Assembly: GCF_017874615.1 (NCBI RefSeq)
Contig: NZ_JAGIKV010000009.1
Coordinates: forward strand, 1 to 64,000
Source of the DNA: Paenibacillus xylanexedens
GTDB taxonomy: Bacteria > Bacillota > Bacilli > Paenibacillales > Paenibacillaceae
Length of the DNA: 64,000 bases
Direction of reading: 5' to 3'
Shown here piece after piece: positions 34,649 to 44,122 of the stretch; the stretch's first letter is position 1; every line of letters begins with the position of its first letter. The position numbers and the translations under genes were made by a program. The notes under the pieces were generated by a model. That model made no database searches. It was not told the DNA's origin and saw only the letters and a list, made by a program, of their open reading frames with translations.

Positions 34649-35524
34649 TTACTTCCTCCCCTGCACCTTCAGCCGATATTGATGTGGTGTAGAACCTGTG
34701 GTAGAACGGAATACTTTGCAAAAGTAAGAGGGGCTGGTCATACCGACACGGTGACCGATTTCGGGAACCGTGAGAGAGGACCGAGTGAGCAATACACAGG
34801 CATGACGAATGCGGGTAGCTTGAGCATAAGCAACGATGGTGGTGCCAGTCGCTTTTTTGAATACATGAGACAGATGATAGGGAGATAAATGAAGTGTATC
34901 TGCGATATGCTCCAAACGGAACGGCTCATGGTAATGCTGCTCAATCCATTGCATGATGGCTTCGGCATGAGGGCGAAGAACGTTAGCACTGGACGAGAGT
35001 ACATCTTGGGAGCGGTGCTGCTGCCCGGCCTGCCACAGATAGCGAAGTTGTGCGAGCAGATCCAATAAAAAGAGGCGTGTATCCTCCTCTATTTCATAAG
35101 GAAGCAGACCTGGATACGTATCTGCATATTGTTCCATTCGTTGAACGAGTGGGGATGTGGCAACAAGTCGGATGGGCTGAATGGGGGATTGCTCTTCCAG
35201 CAGATCCTGTATGAAGTCGTGAGTAACGATAAATTGGGCCCAATATGCCTTCAGTAGATCAAGTTCAACCATGAGTACATTTCGAATGAAAGGCTGCTGT
35301 TTGGATACTTTAATCTGGATGTGATGCAATTGAAAAGGTCGAAAAATCATGAGCATACCGGGTTCAAGGGAGAAAGCCTGACCTTCGGTTATCAACTGCC
35401 CATATCCTTCGTGAATATAGGTTATCTCCAGCTGCGAATGAGCATGGAACACTTCGCGAGACGTGGTGTTGGATGTACGACGACAGACCAGATTAAATTG
35501 TTCTCCCAGAAAGATGGACATCAT
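34649..35524 (-). CDS. AraC-family regulator with cupin domain
   Basis: A 291-residue protein: N-terminal cupin-like sensing domain (about 15-95, VFHAHSQLEITYIHEGYGQL) and two C-terminal helix-turn-helix motifs (about 185-285, ADTLHLSPYHLSHVFKKATG and VGMTSPSYFCKVFRSTTGSTPHQYR). ATG 35524 is used because AAGGGAGG lies just upstream; 35521 is also possible. Divergent from the sugar-oxidoreductase gene, which is its likely target. Confidence 0.9.
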   Translation of the reverse strand: MMSIFLGEQFNLVCRRTSNTTSREVFHAHSQLEITYIHEGYGQLITEGQAFSLEPGMLMIFRPFQLHHIQIKVSKQQPFIRNVLMVELDLLKAYWAQFIVTHDFIQDLLEEQSPIQPIRLVATSPLVQRMEQYADTYPGLLPYEIEEDTRLFLLDLLAQLRYLWQAGQQHRSQDVLSSSANVLRPHAEAIMQWIEQHYHEPFRLEHIADTLHLSPYHLSHVFKKATGTTIVAYAQATRIRHACVLLTRSSLTVPEIGHRVGMTSPSYFCKVFRSTTGSTPHQYRLKVQGRK

Positions 35525-35578
35525 GAATGCCTCCCTTATCATGCGCAAGATAGTTTTATTTTAGCACAAGATGAACGC

Positions 35579-35594
35579 ATAAAAGCGCTTTATT
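35579..35594. promoter_or_regulatory. cre-like palindrome between divergent genes
   Basis: ATAAAAGCGCTTTATT has a perfect 10-bp palindromic core (AAAGCGCTTT) like a cre site but lacks the outer TG and CA. Possible CcpA or AraC-regulator site for the divergent pair. Confidence 0.3.
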
Positions 35595-35629
35595 ATTGTG
35601 TATTGTGAAGGGAATAAGGGAGGTATGCA

Positions 35630-36790
35630 ATGATGTTAAAAGTGGCGATTATCGGAGCAGGTGCAATTAGTGGAGCACATATCTCAGCATATTTGGCGTT
35701 CCCTGAGCGATGTCAGATTGTTACTGTGGTCGATATCTACGTGGAAAAAGCACAGAAGCGAATTAATGAATATGGTCTGGAAGGTGCACAAGCTGTCACG
35801 GATTACACAGAGTTACTTGCCCAAAACATTGATCTGGTATCAGTCTGTACACCACCGTATACGCATGCTCCCATTGTGTGTGATTTCATGCAAGCAGGTG
35901 CACATGTGTTGGTCGAAAAACCGATGGCATCTTCCCTGGAGGAAGCGGATCTGATGTTGAGAGCAGCGCAAGCAAGTGGCAAGTTGCTGTCCGTAGTAGC
36001 ACAGAATCGGTTTACGACACCAATGATGAAGCTAAAAGGTGTGCTGGACAGTAAAAGGATGGGCCCCATCGTCCATGTGCAGGTTGATTCGTTCTGGTGG
36101 CGGGGCCACAATTATTATGATCTGTGGTGGCGCGGGACATGGGAAAAAGAAGGCGGAGGCTGTACCCTTAATCATGCGGTGCATCATATTGATGCCATGC
36201 TCTGGATGATGGGACCTCCAGTGGAACTACAGGCGATGATGGCAAATACGGCACATGATAATGCCGAAGTTGAGGATATATCCATGGCGATGCTTCGCTT
36301 CCAGGAAGGGGCGCTTGGCATGATTACCAGTTCCGTCGTACATCACGGAGAGGAGCAACAGTTAATTTTTCAGGGCAAAGAAGCCCGGGTATCTGCACCT
36401 TGGAAAGTCGTTGCTTCTACCGCGCGGAATAACGGATTTCCGGAACCGAATCGAGAGTTGGAACACCAGATTCAGAAGCTCGCTGACGAATTACCGGATG
36501 TTACTCATGTCGGTCACGCTGGGCAAGTTGAGAATGTGTTAAATGCTATTGAGACAGTATCACCCCTTCTGGTGGATGGCCAAAGTGGTCGGAATACGCT
36601 TGAACTGATTGTGGGTATCTATAAGTCGGCAAGCACGGGAGAAAAGGTTGTTTTTCCAATAGGGGCGGAAGACGCGTTTTACACAAGAGAAGGAATTATG
36701 CAACATGCCGTACACTTTTATGAAAAAAAGACGACGGTGGACAACTTCGAGGATTCGAGTATTACACTCGGGATGAAGTTGGATTTTTAA
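35630..36790 (+). CDS. Gfo/Idh/MocA family oxidoreductase
   Basis: A 386-residue NAD(P)-dependent sugar or inositol dehydrogenase-like protein. GAGAISGAH (about 10-18) is the Rossmann loop; EKPMA (about 96-100) carries the conserved Lys; the GGGCTLNHAVHHIDAMLWM stretch (about 174-192) carries the catalytic Asp/His pair. The substrate is unknown. ATGATG start after GGGAGG. It faces the AraC-family regulator and ends before a gene-free AT-rich region. Confidence 0.92.
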   Translation: MMLKVAIIGAGAISGAHISAYLAFPERCQIVTVVDIYVEKAQKRINEYGLEGAQAVTDYTELLAQNIDLVSVCTPPYTHAPIVCDFMQAGAHVLVEKPMASSLEEADLMLRAAQASGKLLSVVAQNRFTTPMMKLKGVLDSKRMGPIVHVQVDSFWWRGHNYYDLWWRGTWEKEGGGCTLNHAVHHIDAMLWMMGPPVELQAMMANTAHDNAEVEDISMAMLRFQEGALGMITSSVVHHGEEQQLIFQGKEARVSAPWKVVASTARNNGFPEPNRELEHQIQKLADELPDVTHVGHAGQVENVLNAIETVSPLLVDGQSGRNTLELIVGIYKSASTGEKVVFPIGAEDAFYTREGIMQHAVHFYEKKTTVDNFEDSSITLGMKLDF

Positions 36791-36888
36791 TGCAAATTTT
36801 TAGTATTTTTTAGACTATTTAATCATTTTTTTGTGATAAGAGCAATATGAAAAACTATAGAACAAGTGGGTGATATATCCAAGAAAAC

Positions 36889-36918
36889 GCTGTTAGATCA
36901 ATTGATCTGGCAGTTTTT
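36889..36918 (+). terminator. terminator before pilus/T7SS locus
   Basis: Long stem with two G-T pairs centred on AGATCAATTGATCT, ends CAGTTTTTCT. Confidence 0.75.
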
Positions 36919-37082
36919 CTGGTTGGCTACATACTTGGAAATTTTCTTGTTTTTCATTACCTCTCAATTTAATTGGAAATGAAAAAGGGAATTTCGGATC
37001 TGAACTAAACAATGTCTAGGACTGTTGTGAAAATAAAGGACTATATTCTTAGGTACAATTGGTCATAAATAACAAAAATATG

Positions 37083-37111
37083 TTGTAAAATTGCTGAAAT
37101 GGGTCTATTAT
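37083..37111 (+). promoter_or_regulatory. candidate promoter of pilus/T7SS locus
   Basis: TTGTAA, 17 nt, TATTAT, about 155 nt upstream of the first gene. Motif fit only. Confidence 0.45.
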
Positions 37112-37268
37112 TTAATCTACTGTTACTTATTTATCCAAATGCTAGGTACTAAGAACCAAATTAGATAAGAATTTGATTATATTTAAAATGGGAAAAATGA
37201 ATGAAAAATTGGAATTGTAAAATTCATGAAATTACATAAATTTCAAGAAAGTGGGTTAAAGGAACTAC

Positions 37269-38333
37269 ATGGGGGATTTTGGGAAGTTAACAATCGGTTC
37301 TATGTTGTCTATTAATATTGTTTTATTTATCATTGGATTTTTAATGTACAGGAAATGGCGAAACCCAACATACTTAAAGTTTTTGGGAGCTTTTTCTTTA
37401 ATGTTATTCGCAAATGCGGGTATGGCTCTGATGCCTCATAAGCTCATGTCTGCATATATGTTTTTCATATCACTCTATGCAGCTGGAATGATAATTGCTC
37501 AAATCGGGATATTTCGACTTTACTACAACAAACGAACAGACAAACTTTATGTACATTTAGGCGGAACTGCGGTTACTTTGATTACTGCCGCAATGTCTTT
37601 GTTCTTACCCGTACAAATGAGTTCCTTTTTAGTGTTTCTCTCTGTAGTAGGTGTGACATTGTACACACTCATCAAGATTTTTCCGGATGTCGGGCTAAAT
37701 CCACAGTATTTTATGGTAACGATCCTTTTTGCAATGCAGCTATTGTTGCATCTCTCGGGCGCATTTACAGGTTATGAACTATTGGCAGAACTTAGTTTGA
37801 TTTTGAGTGTTTTTGCTAGCTTCATAGTGTTCACGATGATTTTTGAAAAGATTATTGGGGTTATGCAAGCTGCGACATACACATCAACACGGGATGAAGT
37901 AACAGGTTTGTTCACACAAAAACATTTTATTCATCAAGCTAATCAAGCTTTATCCAAAGGGAAGACAGTAGGGGTATTATACATAGAAATTCAGAATCCA
38001 ACCCATATTTCGGAGGAAGAGTCCTTTAAGAGAGCGGGAAGAGCCGTGGGCAGGGCTTTGGAAGGTAGTGGATTTGCTGGACGTTACCAAAGTGATGTCA
38101 TTGTAGCTCTTATAACAAGTTCTAATTTACCATTAGCAGAGCTGGCTAACTCCATAAGGATGAAAATTGATGTTGAAGCCTCAAGTACTGTACTGATTGG
38201 GTATATTGACACTAAGCCTGAATTTACACTGGATGATCATATCCGTGAGGCGAAAGAAGGCGCTATTCGAACGAAGCAAAGTGGGCTTAATAGAATCTTT
38301 GATCTAGACCAAAGTAAAATTTTAGCGGATTAA
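37269..38333 (+). CDS. membrane protein with degenerate GGDEF domain
   Basis: A 354-residue protein: seven predicted transmembrane segments (about 9-205) followed by a cytoplasmic domain (about 215-350) shaped like GGDEF, with the entry motif RDEVTGLFTQKHFI. The catalytic GGDEF is replaced by AGRYQSD, so it should not make cyclic-di-GMP. It may sense a signal or bind nucleotide for the following secretion genes. First gene of the locus; the next begins at its stop codon. Confidence 0.75.
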   Translation: MGDFGKLTIGSMLSINIVLFIIGFLMYRKWRNPTYLKFLGAFSLMLFANAGMALMPHKLMSAYMFFISLYAAGMIIAQIGIFRLYYNKRTDKLYVHLGGTAVTLITAAMSLFLPVQMSSFLVFLSVVGVTLYTLIKIFPDVGLNPQYFMVTILFAMQLLLHLSGAFTGYELLAELSLILSVFASFIVFTMIFEKIIGVMQAATYTSTRDEVTGLFTQKHFIHQANQALSKGKTVGVLYIEIQNPTHISEEESFKRAGRAVGRALEGSGFAGRYQSDVIVALITSSNLPLAELANSIRMKIDVEASSTVLIGYIDTKPEFTLDDHIREAKEGAIRTKQSGLNRIFDLDQSKILAD

Positions 38334-38347
38334 TGGAGGCAAACATA

Positions 38348-39607
38348 GTGAATGCGGTTATCATTTCCAGTAAAGCTTCTACGCTAGTACATGAAGCCAT
38401 AGGGAATACAGATGTTAGTTTTGAAAAAGTAGGTCGCTTTGAGAGTGGTCAGTTTATCGAATTTTGCGAAGCTGTAGCTAGAATTAACATCAATGCATTT
38501 ATAACTGATCTAGACTGCACCGATTCAAATACTTTTCTACGTGGAATTAGTCAATATCGAACAGTGCGTTCAAATACTCGAATTATTGTCATTGCTCTTG
38601 ATCGTTATGAGGATGACGGAGTCGTTCATGAATTGGCAGATATGGGGATCAACGTTGTTACAACCTCGCCAGGAACGAAGCCCAAGTCCATTATTCCAGC
38701 ACTGCGCAATTTATTGCCAAATCAAGGTGAGGTAACTGGGAATGGACAAGAGGATTGGGAATCCAATGATTCTGATCTTGAAAAGATAAAGGATCGGATT
38801 TATCGCTATACAGCGAAATTAACCTCTGCAGGCAGTTTTGACTCATCAGATGTCATGGATTTGGAACTTCCAGATGTGCCGATTCAAGAAAGAATCATTC
38901 TAAAAGATCGAATCATCGGAACGATTTTAGTCGGAGTTATGGGTGTTGAATCTAAAGTCGGTTCAACTCATCAAAGTATATTAATTGCAAACTATTTAAA
39001 ACGTAAAGGCTACTCAGTAGGTTTAGTAGAGGCAAATAGTTCAAGTGACTTTACAAGTATTGAGAACGCATATGAAGGAACACAGGATTTCAAAAGCAAT
39101 AACATTCACTTCACTATAGAGGGCGTGGAGTATTACAAGAATAATAACAAATTGGATATTAACCATCTGATTACAGCAGGACATGACTACTTAATTTTAG
39201 ATATCGGGAGCTTTGAAGAGAGTGACTGGAGTAAAGAGTTCTACAGAGCGAGTGTAAACATTGTGCTGGGTGCGGGTAGCGAGTGGCGACAAGGGAAAAT
39301 TAGAAGATTTAGAGATTTACATAAAAAAATGGATCAGTCTAATTGGGTTTATTGTGTACCATTTGTTGAAAATCTCAGTATCCAAGATATTCGAAAAGAT
39401 CTTCCAGGGAATCTCGTATATCGAATTCCACCACATGCTGATCCCTATAAACACCAAGGAGATACAGACTCGGTATTAAACAAGTTGATGAAAAGCTACA
39501 TGGGGGACTCTAAGAAGATATCTTCAAAAGCATTATTGTATGGTGTCCTTGGACTGTGCATCGTTATTATTATTGTTTTGATTATATTATTGGTCGTGAA
39601 TAATTAA
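38348..39607 (+). CDS. TadZ/CpaE-like protein, MinD-type fold, C-terminal membrane anchor
   Basis: A 419-residue protein: receiver-like N-terminal domain (about 1-120), a linker, a MinD/ParA-like domain (about 185-360, GTILVGVMGVESKVGSTHQSI and DYLILDIGS), and one transmembrane segment at the C-terminus (about 395-416). The receiver-plus-ParA layout is that of TadZ/CpaE, which places pili. The Walker A is GVESKVGST, without the usual GKT. The C-terminal anchor is unusual for the family. GTG 38348 follows GGAGG by 8 nt. Confidence 0.7.
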   Translation: MNAVIISSKASTLVHEAIGNTDVSFEKVGRFESGQFIEFCEAVARININAFITDLDCTDSNTFLRGISQYRTVRSNTRIIVIALDRYEDDGVVHELADMGINVVTTSPGTKPKSIIPALRNLLPNQGEVTGNGQEDWESNDSDLEKIKDRIYRYTAKLTSAGSFDSSDVMDLELPDVPIQERIILKDRIIGTILVGVMGVESKVGSTHQSILIANYLKRKGYSVGLVEANSSSDFTSIENAYEGTQDFKSNNIHFTIEGVEYYKNNNKLDINHLITAGHDYLILDIGSFEESDWSKEFYRASVNIVLGAGSEWRQGKIRRFRDLHKKMDQSNWVYCVPFVENLSIQDIRKDLPGNLVYRIPPHADPYKHQGDTDSVLNKLMKSYMGDSKKISSKALLYGVLGLCIVIIIVLIILLVVNN

Positions 39608-39639
39608 GTTTAATCATTTTGGATTGAGAGGAGTTCGTT

Positions 39640-40674
39640 ATGTCTAAGATTCGTTTTAGGCAGAAGCAGTTGCTTCTGTCCGCTTCCATTGGGGGGGCGA
39701 TCATTTTATTTGTTTGTGTTATCGCTGGCTATTTTATTATTGACTATATTCAAGGAAGATATGTTGAGCGAACACTTCAGATTGAGCAACAACTTCAAGA
39801 TGCACAGAAGAAGTTGAATGAAGATAAGATGAAAGTGATCGTACTGAATGATGATCATAAGGCCGGAGATTTAATTACAGAAGATGACGTGAGTTCTCTA
39901 GTTGTACCGGTTAGTACGGTACCCCAAAATACAGTAGAGCAAGCAGAGATTGTAGGGAAAAGGATTAAGATTGATGTTCAGAAAAACTCTATTATCACCA
40001 CACCAATGTTGTTTGAAGATGGAATAACACCGAATGACCTTAGAAACCAAGAGTTTAGTCTAGTACAGCTTCCTTTAAAGTTGAAAAAAGATGAATTTGT
40101 AGATGTTCGGATTCGTTTTGCAACAGGTCAGGATTACATAGTACTTTCTAAGAAAAGAGTAGAAGATTTAAATAATGGGACGATATGGTACAAAATGACT
40201 GAAAAAGAAATTTTGACGATGTCAAGTGCTATTGTAGATGCTTACATCAATGATGCCTCTATCTATGCATTAAGTTATGTTGATCCTTACATGCAGGATG
40301 GTGCAATCATCAACTATCCATCTAATCCTAAAGTATTGGATCTCATTGAATCTAATCCTAATATTATTGGATTGGCAACAACGGCTCTCGAACGACAAGT
40401 AAGAGCAAAATTAGAACAAGATCTTCAGTCCATGAGTGATGAAGATAGACAAAAGTATATCAGTGGACGTAATACGACGGAGATGAACTCAAGGGAGTAC
40501 ATTACTGAGACAGAAGGACAAGGGAGCGGAACAACATCCCAGCAAGATAATTCTCTGATGAATGAAAATTCAGAGGATATGAATCAGCAAAGTAATACTG
40601 GAAATACACCAAATTCAACTTCAGACTCAGGTAGTATTTTCAATGATAGCAATACACGTGAACCTGCACAGTAA
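39640..40674 (+). CDS. CpaB-like SAF domain protein
   Basis: A 344-residue protein with an N-terminal transmembrane anchor (about 11-33), a short coiled coil (40-65), a SAF domain (about 66-130, AGDLITEDDVSSLVVP and IGKRI-type end) as in CpaB/RcpC of Tad pili, and a low-complexity Ser/Asn/Gln tail (about 280-344). CpaB joins the inner-membrane machine to the cell envelope. AGAGGAG precedes the start. Confidence 0.75.
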   Translation: MSKIRFRQKQLLLSASIGGAIILFVCVIAGYFIIDYIQGRYVERTLQIEQQLQDAQKKLNEDKMKVIVLNDDHKAGDLITEDDVSSLVVPVSTVPQNTVEQAEIVGKRIKIDVQKNSIITTPMLFEDGITPNDLRNQEFSLVQLPLKLKKDEFVDVRIRFATGQDYIVLSKKRVEDLNNGTIWYKMTEKEILTMSSAIVDAYINDASIYALSYVDPYMQDGAIINYPSNPKVLDLIESNPNIIGLATTALERQVRAKLEQDLQSMSDEDRQKYISGRNTTEMNSREYITETEGQGSGTTSQQDNSLMNENSEDMNQQSNTGNTPNSTSDSGSIFNDSNTREPAQ

Positions 40675-40688
40675 ATAAGGAGACCAAG

Positions 40689-41372
40689 ATGAAACAAATA
40701 CTTGTTATGGGCCACTATGATAAAACGGATTTTATGATGTACCTTGGTAAATTGTTGTCAATGGATCATCGGGTTCTGATTGTAGACGCAACGCAAAATA
40801 AGGATTATGAGTTCGTATTCCCTAAAATTGATCATTCTCTCACGATGAACACTCATGATCAATTTGATGTTATGGAAGATGTCCATTCATATGAGGACCT
40901 GATGCATAATCTGGAAGAACAGAAATATGATTTTGTACTCATAGATTGTAATGACGAGGCTTCGTTGGTTGATTGGCCAGAAGTGGATTTTGTTTATGTT
41001 GTGACTTCCTATGAGAATCCTGTTATTCAGAAAAACGTTAACCTTATTCGCGCGTACTTCCAGGGAGAAAAGTTATCTTCTGTTAACCTTCCGGTAACGA
41101 AAATTATTTATGAGGTTAGTAATCATCTGGACGAAAAATATATGGATAGTCTGCTGGACGAACTACCTTTATTGTGGAAAGAAAGTCTTGTTTATTATCC
41201 TGATGAACGTGATCAGACACTGAAGATTATTAATCAATATAAAAATACAGTCATGGTCAAACGTATGTCCAGTTCATACAAAATAGTCATTAAACAGGCG
41301 GTAGAGTTCATCCTTGGGTTGGAAACGTCAAAAGTTAACGCATTATGGAAACGGGCCGAAAGGAGTAATTAA
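40689..41372 (+). CDS. MinD-fold protein with lost Walker A
   Basis: A 227-residue protein whose start (KQILVMGHYDKTDFMMYLGKLL) and DFVLIDCND follow the MinD/ParA fold, but the phosphate loop GKGGxGKT is gone. I do not recognise it further. It is one of three such proteins in a row and starts 15 nt after the CpaB-like gene, with AAGGAG upstream. Probably a structural or adaptor protein of the assembly. Confidence 0.65.
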   Translation: MKQILVMGHYDKTDFMMYLGKLLSMDHRVLIVDATQNKDYEFVFPKIDHSLTMNTHDQFDVMEDVHSYEDLMHNLEEQKYDFVLIDCNDEASLVDWPEVDFVYVVTSYENPVIQKNVNLIRAYFQGEKLSSVNLPVTKIIYEVSNHLDEKYMDSLLDELPLLWKESLVYYPDERDQTLKIINQYKNTVMVKRMSSSYKIVIKQAVEFILGLETSKVNALWKRAERSN

Positions 41373-41373
41373 C

Positions 41374-42213
41374 ATGGGTAAAATTGCATTATGGGGTATG
41401 CAGCATGGATTAGGCGTAACCAGTGCAACCGCTGCTTTGGCTGCATTTATCGGGTTGGAGTATGATGTGAGAACTTTAGTATCTCAGCCGCAGCGGACGG
41501 ACGGGGATATGGAGCGTTTTTTCAATAAAACAATTAATCAATATAATCGGCAATTTTTTGCCATTGGTGGATTGGGGCTCGACTCATTAGAGCGTGTTGC
41601 GAAGAGCAGTAAGCTTGAACGCAATAGTGTTAAAAATTATACACTAATGGTAGAGCGGAATCGTTTGGACCTTCTTTGGGGAAGTGAACGTCTTAATCGA
41701 CCACAACAGGGTTCGATCGAAGCTGTGAATATGGTATTTCGTATGGCGGCAGAATACTATGGCATTTCACTTTTGGATGCTAGAAGTGGGCAGGATAACG
41801 AGGTCTCTAACAGCCTGATCAGGGATGCAGATTTGGTGGTTATCTGTGTGAATCAAAATATAAGTGTACTAGAAAAATATTTTGACAATCAAAGGAAGCA
41901 TTGGCCAGAGGTACTTGAAGAAAAGCCACATCTGCTTCTTATGACGCAGTATGATCCTATGTCAAAATATAAGATCAAAAATATAGCCAACAAGTACAAG
42001 CTCAAAGCTCCTATATTGACAATTCCCTATAATACAAGCTTCAAAGATCATTTAAATGATGGTGACATTAAAGGTTTCTTTGCTAGAAATCGATTTGTCG
42101 GCAGCAGTCATGAAAATCATTACTTCATACAGGAAGTTGGCCGTGCTGCAAAAACAATACTGCATGAGATTGGTATTAACACCAAACTGAAGCGAATTGA
42201 AAGAGGGAATTAA
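41374..42213 (+). CDS. MinD/ParA-like protein with altered Walker A
   Basis: A 279-residue protein: KIALWGMQHGLGVTSATAALAAFIGL at the start lines up with the ParA loop, but HGLGVTS lacks the Lys residues that bind ATP; LLDARSGQDNEVSNSL replaces the Walker B region. ATG 41374 with AAAGGAG is chosen over an earlier start inside the previous gene. The ATPase gene follows 2 nt after its stop. Confidence 0.68.
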   Translation: MGKIALWGMQHGLGVTSATAALAAFIGLEYDVRTLVSQPQRTDGDMERFFNKTINQYNRQFFAIGGLGLDSLERVAKSSKLERNSVKNYTLMVERNRLDLLWGSERLNRPQQGSIEAVNMVFRMAAEYYGISLLDARSGQDNEVSNSLIRDADLVVICVNQNISVLEKYFDNQRKHWPEVLEEKPHLLLMTQYDPMSKYKIKNIANKYKLKAPILTIPYNTSFKDHLNDGDIKGFFARNRFVGSSHENHYFIQEVGRAAKTILHEIGINTKLKRIERGN

Positions 42214-42214
42214 G

Positions 42215-44122
42215 ATGGGACTGAATTTCACCATTAATTTCCTCGCAATTGTTTTGATCGTAGCTGTTTTAATTGCGTATTTATTCTTGAAGCTGAACAG
42301 AAAACCTGGTCAGGTTGGAACACGTCAGAAAAATGAAAATGAAGAACGGTTCCAATTTGATTATCTTCTTGAATACGTTAAAACCATGATTAATGAGTAC
42401 GTAAACAGTAACTTGTTGGATATGGGAATGACAAGCGAGGAATACAATCGTCGTCTGGGAGTTGTAGCTGAGCTAAGAAGTGCCATGAAAAATGCGACTT
42501 CAGGTGACATACAAGAGAAGATTTATCTTAAGCAATTTATATCTGATCTTTTAGAACGTAATTATGGTTTTAACGATGATAATATCGATAGAATCATTCC
42601 TTTTGAGGATGAAGATCAATTAACACAACAAGATAAATTTGATATTTTGCTTCATTTATATAAAAAGAAGCACGGATTTCAAGGTCTATCCAAGTTAATC
42701 GATAAGTATCAATTGGATCAACCAAAAAAAGTTATTGAAGATGGAACGGTAGATTCATATGTAATTACGGGTGATGAGATTGACTCCATTTTTGTCAAAG
42801 AAGCACGTGGTGGTTTGGAGTTTGATGATAAGTTAGCTATCGTTGTGCAGCGTGTATACCAGCATTATAAAGGGTTTGGCGTTATTGACGAAATTCGTGA
42901 TATGTCCATTGATGGCGTATCTGGTGGGGTATCAGGTGTTCCTACCAATATGCAGATTGTGGAAGATGAGATTTCATTACTGCAAGGAATGAAGCAATAT
43001 AAGTATCCGGGGTACCAGAGCGTATGGATTTTCTTTCGAGGTAAATCTATACATTTATCGTTTTTAAGTTTTGAAACTGACCTAGAATTGAAAAGGGTAT
43101 GTCAGAACATCTATAAGTATGACAATCCAGGTCAACTAACGGAGACGAACGGTTTTAAAGTCAATGAAATGAAAGATGGATCCAGGGTCGTGGTTGTTCG
43201 ACCGCCGTTTGCAGAGAGTTGGGCATTTTTTGTTAGGAAGTTTGATCTACCTAATATGAAATTGGATCATCTGATCTCATCCAAAGATGCCGTAAATGCT
43301 GAATTAGCTAGAGATATGATTAAGTACCTGATGAAAGGTGCGCAGGTTACTGCATTTACTGGACCTCAGGGTTCAGGAAAGACATCTTTGGTCATGGCCT
43401 CAGTTAAATACATATACGCTACGTTAACTTTGAGGATTCAAGAGATGACATTTGAGCTGCATCTAAGAAGACTATATCCACAACGTAACTCACTAGCATT
43501 GCGAGAAACCGAGAACATTGCTGGACAAGCTGGACTAGACCTTCAGAAGAAAACGGATGGTTCCGTAAACATTCTGGGGGAGGTCGCTACGGACCCCGTG
43601 GCAGCTTGGATGATTCAGATGTCGCAGGTAGCAAGTCTGTTTACGATCTTTACACATCATGCGACCTCTGCACGTGAATTGGTATGGTCTTTGCGGAACT
43701 CATTGCTCAAAACCGGTGTGTTTCAGAATGAACGTATCGCAGAAGAACAGGTAGCAAATGCGGTGCAATGGGATGTTCACATGCGTAAGGAAATGAACGG
43801 TAAACGTTACATTGAGCGAATAACTGAGATCACACCTGTTCGATTTGAATCGGATACGTTGGAGCATGAAGAAGTGTTATCTAAAGATGATTCTATTGAG
43901 AGCAAGTTGGACGCTTTGGTCAATCTTCAAAGAGAAGTGTACAGAAGAAATAGCGGAAGAGTATGGAATGCACGAAATATCATTGAATACCGTAATGGTG
44001 AATACGTTGCTGTGTCTCCAATCTCTCCTGAAAAAATTGAAAAAATGTTGTTAAACATGAACGAGGAAGATCGTGAGAACTTCGGACAGTTTCTGAATGC
44101 ACACTGGGGGCAGGCTCAATGA
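42215..44122 (+). CDS. CpaF/TadA-like secretion ATPase with N-terminal membrane anchor
   Basis: A 635-residue type II/IV secretion ATPase. An N-terminal transmembrane segment (about 4-25) is not found in usual CpaF proteins. The Walker A GPQGSGKTS is at about 383-391, the Asp-box/Walker B area is NILGEVATDP (about 450-459), and the His box is near IFTHHATSARE. It would power the fused TadBC-like platform encoded next, with which it overlaps by 4 bp. It is the only intact ATPase of the first half of the locus. Confidence 0.83.
   Translation: MGLNFTINFLAIVLIVAVLIAYLFLKLNRKPGQVGTRQKNENEERFQFDYLLEYVKTMINEYVNSNLLDMGMTSEEYNRRLGVVAELRSAMKNATSGDIQEKIYLKQFISDLLERNYGFNDDNIDRIIPFEDEDQLTQQDKFDILLHLYKKKHGFQGLSKLIDKYQLDQPKKVIEDGTVDSYVITGDEIDSIFVKEARGGLEFDDKLAIVVQRVYQHYKGFGVIDEIRDMSIDGVSGGVSGVPTNMQIVEDEISLLQGMKQYKYPGYQSVWIFFRGKSIHLSFLSFETDLELKRVCQNIYKYDNPGQLTETNGFKVNEMKDGSRVVVVRPPFAESWAFFVRKFDLPNMKLDHLISSKDAVNAELARDMIKYLMKGAQVTAFTGPQGSGKTSLVMASVKYIYATLTLRIQEMTFELHLRRLYPQRNSLALRETENIAGQAGLDLQKKTDGSVNILGEVATDPVAAWMIQMSQVASLFTIFTHHATSARELVWSLRNSLLKTGVFQNERIAEEQVANAVQWDVHMRKEMNGKRYIERITEITPVRFESDTLEHEEVLSKDDSIESKLDALVNLQREVYRRNSGRVWNARNIIEYRNGEYVAVSPISPEKIEKMLLNMNEEDRENFGQFLNAHWGQAQ

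Larger units (their letters stand above)
36791..37268. other. AT-rich boundary region
   Basis: A 478-nt gene-free stretch in which base composition becomes clearly AT-richer than the genes to the left. It holds a terminator (36889-36918) and a candidate promoter (37083-37111), and marks the left edge of the pilus/type VII locus. Confidence 0.6.
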
